Source: CAXBNB01 sp965267535
GTDB lineage: Bacteria > Bacteroidota > Bacteroidia > Cytophagales > Cyclobacteriaceae
DNA: 64,000 nucleotides
Reading direction: 5' to 3'
Assembly: GCA_965267535.1 (NCBI GenBank)
Contig: OZ254082.1
Coordinates: 992,001 to 1,056,000, forward strand
This document shows positions 9,179 through 16,600 of this stretch, one piece after another; the first letter of the stretch is position 1, and each line of letters starts with the position of its first letter. The notes under the pieces were generated by a model. That model was not told the DNA's origin. It did not search any database and saw only the letters and a program-made list of their open reading frames with translations. The position numbers and the translations under genes were made by a program.

Positions 9179-10315
9179 ATGAAAAATATAATATATAAGT
9201 TGTTATCAATTTCCTTTTCAATCACATTGCTGGTTGGTTGTGGGGAATTTGAAGACGAGAAACTGGATTTCTCTAATTCAATGCCTCAGTATGTGGAATT
9301 GAGTAGTGGAAGTGACATTACTTCCATGGAAGGAGAAACGGTAAGTGTTACTGTTCAAATCAGAGAAGCACAAGCTACTGACATTACAGTATCTTACTCT
9401 CTTACAGGGGACATAACGTCAACTGGAACAGTAGTAATTCCAAAGAGAACTGTATCTGCTGCAATTTCAGTTGCCATACCTAATAACACTACTCTTGGAA
9501 CAGGAGGAGATGCTGTTTTAACACTAACGGGTGTTGACAATGATCTTACAGTGGGTAGAGGAGGTCCTGAAGCAGGTTTCTCCGCAGTATCAAGAAAGAT
9601 CACATGGACTGAAGATAAGAAAGAAATTTCTTTTGAGGTTGACACTGTGAGTGTAAGCGAAGCTGGTGTGGGAACTTTGAGGTTTATCGTAAATTCATCT
9701 AATCCGGTGGATGATGATATTTCTGTTAATTACACAATTTCTGGTGACCTGACAGCAGGTGCTGACTATACTTTAAATTCAGCCAACCCAGTTGTGATTA
9801 AGAAAGGTACAGCTAGAGATACGATTGAGGTAGTGATGGATCCGTCATTCGATAATGCTGTTAAAGATGGAGAAAGAAAGTTCTATATTGAACTTACTTC
9901 AATATCAGGAAATAATGACGAGACCTCTTTGAAGGCAGATCAGGCATTGGGTAGAGTGTTTGAAGATGATGTACGTACTGTAGCTTTTTCTGGAACAACT
10001 ACTGAAATTTCTGGAAGAAAAGTAGTGTCCATTCCTGTCACTCTTACAGACCTAGGATTTGATCATGCAACTTCTACGTCAGTTGATTATTCTATTGCTG
10101 GAGGTTTGCCGGGGATAGATTATAATGACTTGTCTGGTGGAAGCATCTTGTTTGTAGATGAAACTGAAGTGAAAATTCAGATTGAGTTGCTGGATAATAA
10201 TGTGGACGATACGTTTACGATTACCCTTGATGATACTGACGATCCTGAAGGAGAAATTGATCCTGCAAAATCTACTTTTACTATTGAGGTGAAAAATGCA
10301 CCTTCAGCTGAGTAA
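9179..10315 (+). CDS. Lipoprotein with Calx-beta-like repeats, third gene of SusCD operon
   Basis: 378-residue lipoprotein (signal MKNIIYKLLSISFSITLLVGC, Cys21). The mature N-terminus GEFEDEKLD is acidic, as in the surface-export signals of Bacteroidota lipoproteins. The rest is about three beta-rich repeats of roughly 110 residues recalling Calx-beta folds (motifs VSYSLTGDI, VNYTISGDL, VDYSIAGGL, each followed by ADYT or DYND-like turns and later TLDDT or DNNVDDTFTI). It lies 18 bases after the SusD gene and ends at a strong terminator, so it is the last gene of the operon. It probably acts as an extra surface-exposed binding partner, as SusE/F-type proteins do, but it is not homologous to them as far as can be seen. 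Confidence 0.75.
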   Translation: MKNIIYKLLSISFSITLLVGCGEFEDEKLDFSNSMPQYVELSSGSDITSMEGETVSVTVQIREAQATDITVSYSLTGDITSTGTVVIPKRTVSAAISVAIPNNTTLGTGGDAVLTLTGVDNDLTVGRGGPEAGFSAVSRKITWTEDKKEISFEVDTVSVSEAGVGTLRFIVNSSNPVDDDISVNYTISGDLTAGADYTLNSANPVVIKKGTARDTIEVVMDPSFDNAVKDGERKFYIELTSISGNNDETSLKADQALGRVFEDDVRTVAFSGTTTEISGRKVVSIPVTLTDLGFDHATSTSVDYSIAGGLPGIDYNDLSGGSILFVDETEVKIQIELLDNNVDDTFTITLDDTDDPEGEIDPAKSTFTIEVKNAPSAE

Positions 10316-10347
10316 TATCGCTAATAGTCAGATACAGTAAAATTTTC

Positions 10348-10384
10348 AAACACCCTGCTTCTATAGAAGCAGGGTGTTTTTTTT
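10348..10384. terminator. Intrinsic terminator between lipoprotein gene and hldD
   Basis: A 14-bp perfect stem (AAACACCCTGCTTC / GAAGCAGGGTGTTT) with a 4-base TATA loop and a T run on the plus side. The minus-strand flank is less T-rich, but the convergent position suggests it serves both genes; the hldD stop codon overlaps its edge. Confidence 0.93.
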
Positions 10385-11348
10385 AGAGATATTTTTTATC
10401 GTTCAGGTAGGACTTTACGTATTTCTGCACACCTTCATTTAGGGTGTGGAAAGAATTGGGGTAACCAATGTTTTTTAATTTAGTCATATTGGCTTCCGTA
10501 AAGTATTGGTATTTGTCTCGTATGTCTGCTGGAGTATCGATGAAGGATATGCTTTCTGGAAGGTCTAATGCATGAAAAACAGCTTTTACAAGGCTCAAAA
10601 ATGTTTCGGCTTTTCCACTACCTACATTGTACAGGCCGCTATTTTTCCTATGATGCATTAGCCAGTAACATATACTGGTTACATCATCGACGTAGACAAA
10701 ATCGCGCATTTGTTCACCGTCTTTATATTTGGGGTTGTGAGAACGGAAAAGTTTCATGCTTTGCGTCTCTTTTATCTGGTTAAAGGCATGGTATACTACT
10801 GAAGCCATTCGCCCCTTGTGGTATTCGTTGGGACCATACACATTGAAAAATTTCAGTCCAGCCCAGAAGAAAGGTTTTTTCTCCTGATTTATAGCCCACT
10901 TATCGAAATCGTTTTTTGATTCTCCGTATGGATTAAGAGGCTTCAAATCATATATTATACTTTCGCTATCGTCATAGCCTAAATCTCCAAGACCGTAGGT
11001 GGCAGCAGATGACGCATAAACCAGCGGTATCTGATAGTCTATACATTTGTGCCATATCATTTTAGAATAAGACGTGTTGAGCTTGTCTAAAAGGGCCCTG
11101 TCAAATTCAGTTGTATCTGTTCGGGCACCCAGGTGAAATATAAATTCAACCTCCTGGTGGTTAGTATCCAGCCAGGATTCAAACTCATCTCGATCTATTT
11201 TTTGATTGATCTTTTTGCCCTCAAGGTTTTTGTTTTTTTTCGGGTTGTCAAATTTATCAACAGCGATAATGTTGTTGAAATTGTGGCTATTCAGTTTGGA
11301 GATAAGGCAGCTGGCAATAAAGCCAGCAGCTCCGGTTACTATGATCAT
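10383..11348 (-). CDS. hldD: ADP-L-glycero-D-manno-heptose 6-epimerase
   Basis: NAD(P)-dependent epimerase of the extended short-chain dehydrogenase family that makes the L,D-heptose precursor for the lipopolysaccharide core. Starting at ATG 11348 it begins MIIVTGAAGFIASCLISKLN (Rossmann loop GxxGFIA), with FHLGARTDTTE, YASSAATYG, the catalytic NPYGESKNDFD (Y-x3-K), KFFNVYGPNEYHKGRMASV and RDFVYVDDV. These are HldD features, against a generic GalE-type enzyme. The frame opens further at a TTG at 11366, but that TTG is the last part of a -7 promoter box (TAACTTTG on the minus strand), so the ATG is the real start. Confidence 0.9.
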   Translation of the reverse strand: MIIVTGAAGFIASCLISKLNSHNFNNIIAVDKFDNPKKNKNLEGKKINQKIDRDEFESWLDTNHQEVEFIFHLGARTDTTEFDRALLDKLNTSYSKMIWHKCIDYQIPLVYASSAATYGLGDLGYDDSESIIYDLKPLNPYGESKNDFDKWAINQEKKPFFWAGLKFFNVYGPNEYHKGRMASVVYHAFNQIKETQSMKLFRSHNPKYKDGEQMRDFVYVDDVTSICYWLMHHRKNSGLYNVGSGKAETFLSLVKAVFHALDLPESISFIDTPADIRDKYQYFTEANMTKLKNIGYPNSFHTLNEGVQKYVKSYLNDKKYL

Positions 11349-11363
11349 ATATTCTTTTTGGGC

Positions 11364-11371
11364 CAAAGTTA
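11364..11371 (-). promoter_or_regulatory. -7 box of hldD promoter
   Basis: Minus-strand TAACTTTG fits TAnnTTTG. Transcription would begin near 11358, leaving only about 10 bases before the hldD ATG at 11348. No clear -33 TTTG was found. Confidence 0.55.
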
Positions 11372-11445
11372 AAGCGAATTAGAATGGAAGAGAAGGTAAG
11401 CTTAAAATAGATTAGTCGAGCGGGAATGGTAAGTAGTCGAGTAAT

Positions 11446-11453
11446 TATATTTG
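11446..11453 (+). promoter_or_regulatory. -7 box of queD-lpxB promoter
   Basis: TATATTTG fits TAnnTTTG. Transcription would start near 11459, about 10 bases before the queD ATG at 11469. This excludes the in-frame TTG at 11451, which is part of the box. Confidence 0.6.
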
Positions 11454-11468
11454 CGCAAAATTGAAGAA

Positions 11469-11885
11469 ATGGTATTTGTTAGTAGAAGAGAGCATTTTAA
11501 TGCGGCACACAGGTTGTATAACCCCAACTGGTCAGATGAGAAAAACGAGCAGGTTTTCGGGCGTTGTGCCAATTCCAATTGGCATGGACACAACTTTGAG
11601 CTAATCGTAACGGTAAAAGGAAGCCCCAATCCTGATACAGGATTTGTGTATGATCTTAAAAAGCTAGGAGACCTTGTAAAGGTACATATTATCGATGCTG
11701 TTGATCATAAAAATTTAAATATGGATGTTCCTTTTATGAAAGGGAAATTGGCAAGTTGTGAAAATCTTGTAATAGAATTTTGGAAGATACTAGCGCCTAA
11801 AATAGCTGAAGACGGAGGAGGTGCTACTTTGCATTCGCTGAAACTCTGCGAGACACCTAACAATTACGTGGAATATTATGGTTAA
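11469..11885 (+). CDS. queD: 6-carboxytetrahydropterin synthase
   Basis: Converts 7,8-dihydroneopterin triphosphate to 6-carboxytetrahydropterin, the step before QueE. From ATG 11469 the protein is 138 residues. It has the Zn ligands HFNAAH (His9, His14) and NWHGHNF, the catalytic Cys in GRCANSNWHGH, the VYDLKKLGD acidic motif, the VDHKNLN segment and C-terminal SLKLCETPNNYVEYYG with the Glu that binds the pterin. The small PTPS fold could also be a eukaryote-like 6-pyruvoyl-tetrahydropterin synthase, but queE in the same window supports QueD. lpxB follows after 9 bases. Confidence 0.92.
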   Translation: MVFVSRREHFNAAHRLYNPNWSDEKNEQVFGRCANSNWHGHNFELIVTVKGSPNPDTGFVYDLKKLGDLVKVHIIDAVDHKNLNMDVPFMKGKLASCENLVIEFWKILAPKIAEDGGGATLHSLKLCETPNNYVEYYG

Positions 11886-11894
11886 TTTTCGATT

Positions 11895-13007
11895 ATGAGG
11901 TACTACGTAGTAGCGGGTGAACGATCCGGAGATTTGCATGGAGGTAACCTGCTTAAGGCATTGAGAAAGGAAGATCCCGATGCTCAGTTTAGGGGCATAG
12001 GAGGAAGCGATATGCAGACTAATGGGCTGGATGTTGTTATCTCTTATAACCAACTTGCTTTTATGGGGTTTTGGGAAGTAATTACAAATCTGTTCACCAT
12101 CAAAAAATTCCTTAATCAAACCAAAGAAGATTTACTCGCTTACAAGCCGGATGTATTGATCTTAATTGATTATCCGGGTTTTAATATGCGCCTCGCAAAA
12201 TTTGCAAATGAGCAAGGGATAAAGGTTTTTTATTACATATCCCCGAAGATATGGGCCTGGAATACAGGCAGGGCATACAGTATTAAAAAATATGTGGATC
12301 AGATGTTCACGATTTTACCGTTCGAAACCTCCTTTTACAAGCAGTTTGATGTTGATGTGAATTATGTGGGAAATCCGGTGGTAGATGCCGTTAAAGCATT
12401 TCAGTTTGATTCTGATTTTACTAAAAAACATCAGATAGATTCCGCAAAAGCGATAGCTGTATTACCTGGAAGTAGAAAGCAGGAAGTGAAAGCATTTATA
12501 CCACAGGTAGTATCTCTGGCTGAGAAGATGCCCGATCAGCAGTTTTTGGTGTCGAAAGTAGATAATTTACCTGAGCAGTATTATCAAGGCGTGCACGGCC
12601 TGGCGAACGTTAGGCTGATAGAAGGAAATACATACGATTTGCTACGAAGCAGCCTTATGGCAATCGTTACGTCAGGTACTGCTACATTGGAAACAGCTGT
12701 GCTGGATGTGCCTCAGGTCGTATGCTACAAAACCAGTGCCTTTACTTATCAGATAGCTAAGCAGCTGATAAAGGTGCCGTACATCTCATTAGTGAATTTG
12801 ATAATGGAAAAGGAAGTGGTAAAGGAACTGATACAGGCGGACCTGAATACGGACAATATTGTGACAGAGCTGAGAGCTCTTTTATCGGATGCAGAGAGGA
12901 AGCGCTCTATTAGTGCAGATTACGCGCTTTTGAGAGAGAAGCTAGGCAAAGGAGATACCTCTGCTCTAGCCGCTCAAAAAATGATTGAATACCTAAATGA
13001 AGCTTAA
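11895..13007 (+). CDS. lpxB: Lipid-A-disaccharide synthase
   Basis: GT19 glycosyltransferase joining UDP-2,3-diacylglucosamine and lipid X to make the lipid A disaccharide at the inner face of the cytoplasmic membrane. Family features: N-terminal VVAGERSGDLHGGNL, FRGIGGSDMQ, LAFMGFWEVI, LIDYPGFNMRLAKFA, YYISPKIWAWNTGR, FYKQFDVDVNYVGNPVVDA, LPGSRKQEVK and VTSGTATLETAVLDVPQVVCYK. Length (370 residues) is normal. It is probably co-transcribed with queD; together with hldD across the divergent promoter region it makes a small outer-membrane-lipid group. Confidence 0.96.
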   Translation: MRYYVVAGERSGDLHGGNLLKALRKEDPDAQFRGIGGSDMQTNGLDVVISYNQLAFMGFWEVITNLFTIKKFLNQTKEDLLAYKPDVLILIDYPGFNMRLAKFANEQGIKVFYYISPKIWAWNTGRAYSIKKYVDQMFTILPFETSFYKQFDVDVNYVGNPVVDAVKAFQFDSDFTKKHQIDSAKAIAVLPGSRKQEVKAFIPQVVSLAEKMPDQQFLVSKVDNLPEQYYQGVHGLANVRLIEGNTYDLLRSSLMAIVTSGTATLETAVLDVPQVVCYKTSAFTYQIAKQLIKVPYISLVNLIMEKEVVKELIQADLNTDNIVTELRALLSDAERKRSISADYALLREKLGKGDTSALAAQKMIEYLNEA

Positions 13008-13029
13008 TCAAACCCTATATAAGGTGAGA

Positions 13030-14253
13030 CTAGGCAGCCTTTAGTTTATTGATTTTCGATTTCTCAAACTTATCTTCAGCATAAGCTTTTGTAATGATAA
13101 GCTTTTTAGTGTTTTGATCCGACGGTAGTTCAAACATAGCGTCAGTAACTATGGCTTCACAGATTGACCTCAATCCACGGGCACCCAGTTTGAATTCTAC
13201 TGCTTTGTCTACTATATAGTCCAATGCACTTTTCTTAAACTCAAGTTCAATATCCTCCATAGCAAAAAGCTTTGTGTATTGTTTTACCAGTGCATTTTTA
13301 GGCTCTGTTAAGATCTTTTTCAATGCGTCTCTGTCTAGAGGGTCAAGGTGTGTAAGTACGGGTAGGCGGCCAATTAACTCAGGTATAAGCCCGAAACTCT
13401 TGAGGTCTTGTGCATTTACATACTGAAGCAGGTTGTCTTCGTCCAGCCCCTGATCTTCTGTCTTAGTTGTAAAGCCAATTGACCTTGAATTTAGGCGATT
13501 GCCAATATGTCTTTTGATACCGTCAAACGCTCCACCACAAATGAAAAGGATGTTTTCGGTGTTTACTGAGATCATCTTTTGGTCGGGGTGTTTTCTGCCT
13601 CCCTGTGGGGGTACGTTTACAGAAGTGCCCTCCAGAAGTTTCAATAATGCCTGCTGTACGCCTTCGCCGCTTACATCTCGAGTGATAGAAGGGTTGTCGG
13701 ATTTGCGGGATATTTTATCCAGCTCATCTATATACACAATTCCACGCTCAGCAGCTTCGGTTTCATAGTTGGCTGCCTGAAGCAAGCGAGTTAGTATACT
13801 CTCTACGTCTTCGCCCACATAGCCTGCCTCAGTAAGCACTGTTGCGTCCGCAATACAAAAAGGCACCTGAAGAATTTTGGCCAGAGTGCGAGCCAGGTAC
13901 GTTTTGCCTGTGCCTGTTTCTCCCACCATGATGATGTTAGATTTTTCAATCGTCACATCGTTATCATCGGGCTCCTGCATCAGACGTTTGTAGTGGTTGT
14001 ACACCGCTACAGATATCACCTTTTTGGCATCATCTTGTCCGATCACATACTTGTCGAGATGGTTTTTCATCTCTACAGGTTTGATCAGGTTAAACTTCGG
14101 TGAATCGATACTGTTTTTTGTTTTAGTCTCTTCACTCAATATCTGATTGGCTTGCGTAATGCATTTGTCGCATATATGCGCATGAATGCCGGATATCATT
14201 AGATCGACATCTTTTTTGTTTCTGCCACAAAACGAACAAGTAACTTGTGCCAT
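13030..14253 (-). CDS. clpX: ATP-dependent Clp protease ATPase subunit ClpX
   Basis: AAA+ unfoldase that recognises tagged substrates and feeds them to ClpP. N-terminal zinc-binding domain with Cys6, Cys9, Cys28 and Cys31; Walker A GETGTGKT and Walker B IVYIDELDKI; sensor region GGAFDGIKRHIGNRL; the ClpP-docking IGF loop in NSRSIGFTTKTED; C-terminal domain with ARGLRSICEAIVTDAMFELPS. 407 residues, normal length. It follows clpP after 7 bases on the same strand, the classic clpP-clpX operon. Confidence 0.98.
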   Translation of the reverse strand: MAQVTCSFCGRNKKDVDLMISGIHAHICDKCITQANQILSEETKTKNSIDSPKFNLIKPVEMKNHLDKYVIGQDDAKKVISVAVYNHYKRLMQEPDDNDVTIEKSNIIMVGETGTGKTYLARTLAKILQVPFCIADATVLTEAGYVGEDVESILTRLLQAANYETEAAERGIVYIDELDKISRKSDNPSITRDVSGEGVQQALLKLLEGTSVNVPPQGGRKHPDQKMISVNTENILFICGGAFDGIKRHIGNRLNSRSIGFTTKTEDQGLDEDNLLQYVNAQDLKSFGLIPELIGRLPVLTHLDPLDRDALKKILTEPKNALVKQYTKLFAMEDIELEFKKSALDYIVDKAVEFKLGARGLRSICEAIVTDAMFELPSDQNTKKLIITKAYAEDKFEKSKINKLKAA

Positions 14254-14260
14254 AATATTA

Positions 14261-14938
14261 TTATTTATCAGCCGTCTTTATCAACACTTCGTCGATAAGG
14301 CCGTATTCTTTCGCTTCTTGAGCTCTCATCCAGTAGTCCCGATCAGAGTCTTTTTCTATTTCTTCGTACGATTTTCCACTGTGGTGAGACAGTATTCCGT
14401 AGAGATCTTTTCGGAGTTCCTGCATTTGCTTCAGGGTGATTTCCATATCTCTTGATTGTCCCTGCATTCCCCCACTTGGTTGGTGGATCATCACTCTGGC
14501 GTGAGGCAATGCCGAGCGTTTGCCTGCAGCTCCTCCTGAAAGCAGTACAGCTCCCATAGATGCAGCCATGCCCGTGCATATAGTAGCTACGTCCGGGTTT
14601 ACATATTGCATGGTGTCGTACATGCCCAATCCGGCATATACTGATCCCCCGGGGCTATTGATGTACAACAAAATGTCTTTTTTAGCATCTACTGATTCCA
14701 AAAACAAGAGTTGTGCGGTAATGATATTAGCGATGTTTTCTTCAACCTGCATGCCCAGAAAAATGATTCTATCCATAATGAGCCTAGAAAAAACGTCTAT
14801 TTCCCTGAAGTTGGTAGGCCTCTCTTCAATTACAGCACGCGTCATGTTCTCTACATGACCTACATATTGGTCAAAAGTGTTTCCGTTGATATTTTGCCCC
14901 TTTACGGCGAAGTTTCTGAATTCTTTTTTATCGATCAT
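14261..14938 (-). CDS. clpP: ATP-dependent Clp protease proteolytic subunit
   Basis: Serine peptidase of the ClpXP and ClpAP complexes. The catalytic triad is visible: Ser127 in GMAASMGA, His152 in MIHQPSGG and Asp201 in SDRDYWM. YINSPGGSV (about residues 92-100) lines the oxyanion site. At 225 residues it has a 15-25 residue N-terminal extension compared with mature ClpP, consistent with a processed propeptide. First gene of clpP-clpX; the upstream tig gene is separated by a terminator. Confidence 0.98.
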   Translation of the reverse strand: MIDKKEFRNFAVKGQNINGNTFDQYVGHVENMTRAVIEERPTNFREIDVFSRLIMDRIIFLGMQVEENIANIITAQLLFLESVDAKKDILLYINSPGGSVYAGLGMYDTMQYVNPDVATICTGMAASMGAVLLSGGAAGKRSALPHARVMIHQPSGGMQGQSRDMEITLKQMQELRKDLYGILSHHSGKSYEEIEKDSDRDYWMRAQEAKEYGLIDEVLIKTADK

Positions 14939-14963
14939 TTTTCGTTTTTTAAATCATACAAAA

Positions 14964-14996
14964 ATAAAAAAAGTCCTTAAAGTAAAAGGACTTTTA
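14964..14996 (-). terminator. Terminator after tig
   Basis: On the minus strand an 8-10 bp stem (AAGTCCTT / AAGGACTT core at 14971-14978 and 14986-14993) is followed by a T-rich run read from 14970 leftwards. It lies between the tig stop and the clpP start, so clpP needs its own promoter or read-through. Confidence 0.75.
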
Positions 14997-15030
14997 TAAA
15001 ACGAATATAATAAACTCTTGGTTAAGGCTA

Positions 15031-16344
15031 TCAGGCCTTTTTGTTGAATTCTTCCGGAGTAACCTCTTTGTTTTTGATGGTTATTTTCTCTTTGATGAAA
15101 GCCAGCACTTTGTCATTGTATACTTTTTCGTGCAGTTTCATGTAGTTGTTGCCGTCTTCTCCTTTTAGGTAGTTGTCTACAAAAGAATCCAGGCTTCCTT
15201 CCAGTTGCTCAGCGGGTAGACCAGAGGCTGCAAATTGTTGACGAATCATGTTTTTTGCCTCTTCGATTACATCCTCATGCTCAGCTTTAATCTCATTGTC
15301 TTTGGAGATTTTATTTTTGATGAGCGACCACTTCAGATCTTTAGAGTAGTATTCATAATCCTTCTCTATTTGCTCTTTGGTGATAGGAGTCTTGTTTGTC
15401 GTTTCGATAAAACGCTTCAGAAACTCGTCGGGCAAATCCAGTTTGGTTTTTTCTACGAACTGATCCTGAATGCTGTAGTTGAGGAAGTTTTCAGATTCCT
15501 GATCGTAGTTTTTGCCAACTACCTCTTTTATTTTTTCTCTAAACTCTTCTTCTGTTTTTACTGCGTCTTTGCCAAAAGTTTTGTCAAAGAGTTCCTGATT
15601 CAGTTCAGCATCTACTCTTCTGTTTACGTTTTTGATCAAAAACTTTATTTTGTCAGCGTCTTTGCTGCCGGCAAATGCTTCTCTGTCGTTTTCGTCTTTC
15701 AGCACTTTGCTCAGATCAAACTCCAGTTCTTCATCTTTTTTCTTTCCGATAAAGTTCTTTTGCTGTCTTTTTTCAACCTTGCTCAGGTCTAGTTCTGCAG
15801 GTTTGTTTTCCTCTTCGCCTTCGGTTATGATCTCACCAAACAAAGTATCTCCGGCTTCAGAAACCTCAGGGTTGGTCATGGTGCCAAACTGCTTCTTAAG
15901 GTTGTCTATAGTTTCATCGATTACCTTATCATCTACCTTGATGGTAAATTTCTCCACCTTCACTTTTTTGTCAAGAGCTACCTCAAATTCATCAGCCATG
16001 CCGATAGAGTACTCAAAATCAAACTCTTTCTGAGTATCCCAGTCGATTTCCGCCGCTTTTTCCATGTTTGGCAGGGGTTCGCCCAGAATTTGGATGTCAT
16101 TCTCTTTGATATAGTCCATCAACTTGTGAGAAAGCAGGTGATTCACCTCGTCTACAAGAATAGACTTGCCGTACATCTTGTTGATCAGGCTCTTTGGAAC
16201 TTTACCAGGCCTAAATCCTTTGATGCTGGCTTTTTTACTGTATTCCTTAATTTTTTCTTCAACTTTTGGTTGATAATCGTCCTGCTTTAGGTTAATTTTA
16301 ATTAAGGCTTCAGTATTGGAGATTTTATCTAGAACTATTTCCAA
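15031..16344 (-). CDS. tig: Trigger factor
   Basis: Ribosome-associated chaperone for nascent chains. The N-terminal ribosome-binding domain has the signature region KGFRPGKVPKSLINKMYG (about residues 42-59; GFRxGKxP motif) and the C-terminal helical domain is rich in charged residues. The middle domain, where the FKBP-type prolyl isomerase normally lies, is poorly conserved and rich in E, K and D, as is common in Bacteroidota; isomerase activity is therefore doubtful (inference). 437 residues. It precedes clpP-clpX, a widespread tig-clpP-clpX order, though a terminator separates it here. Confidence 0.94.
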   Translation of the reverse strand: MEIVLDKISNTEALIKINLKQDDYQPKVEEKIKEYSKKASIKGFRPGKVPKSLINKMYGKSILVDEVNHLLSHKLMDYIKENDIQILGEPLPNMEKAAEIDWDTQKEFDFEYSIGMADEFEVALDKKVKVEKFTIKVDDKVIDETIDNLKKQFGTMTNPEVSEAGDTLFGEIITEGEEENKPAELDLSKVEKRQQKNFIGKKKDEELEFDLSKVLKDENDREAFAGSKDADKIKFLIKNVNRRVDAELNQELFDKTFGKDAVKTEEEFREKIKEVVGKNYDQESENFLNYSIQDQFVEKTKLDLPDEFLKRFIETTNKTPITKEQIEKDYEYYSKDLKWSLIKNKISKDNEIKAEHEDVIEEAKNMIRQQFAASGLPAEQLEGSLDSFVDNYLKGEDGNNYMKLHEKVYNDKVLAFIKEKITIKNKEVTPEEFNKKA

Positions 16345-16374
16345 TGTTCAAAAATTTTGTTTGATAAATAAAAG

Positions 16375-16415
16375 TAAAAAACCCTCTGTCTCGATTGAAG
16401 TTCGCGAGAGAGGGT
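16375..16415 (-). terminator. Terminator after tRNA-Leu
   Basis: The minus strand reads a CGAGAGAGGGT/ACCCTCT..CTCG stem with a two-base bulge, followed by a T run (plus-strand A run at 16376-16380). It lies directly downstream of the tRNA gene and just upstream of tig. Confidence 0.8.
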
Positions 16416-16425
16416 GTTTATTTTG

Positions 16426-16507
16426 TGCGGATGGAGGGACTCGAACCCCCATGCCTCGCGGCGCTAGATCCTAAGTCTAGTGCGTCTACCAATTTCGCCA
16501 CATCCGC
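16426..16507 (-). tRNA. tRNA-Leu(UAG)
   Basis: 82-base minus-strand tRNA: 7-bp acceptor stem GCGGATG/CATCCGC with discriminator A, anticodon stem CTAGA/TCTAG with loop CTTAGGA (anticodon TAG), T loop GGTTCGAGTCC, and the long variable arm (GCCGCGAGGC) expected for class II leucine tRNAs. No CCA is encoded. Confidence 0.96.
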
Positions 16508-16600
16508 GGATTAAAATTTTGGAGGTGCAAAGGTAGTAATATTATTTATAATACCAACTTATTTAGTTTAATTTGGTCAATTTTTAGATTGGATTAGGAA

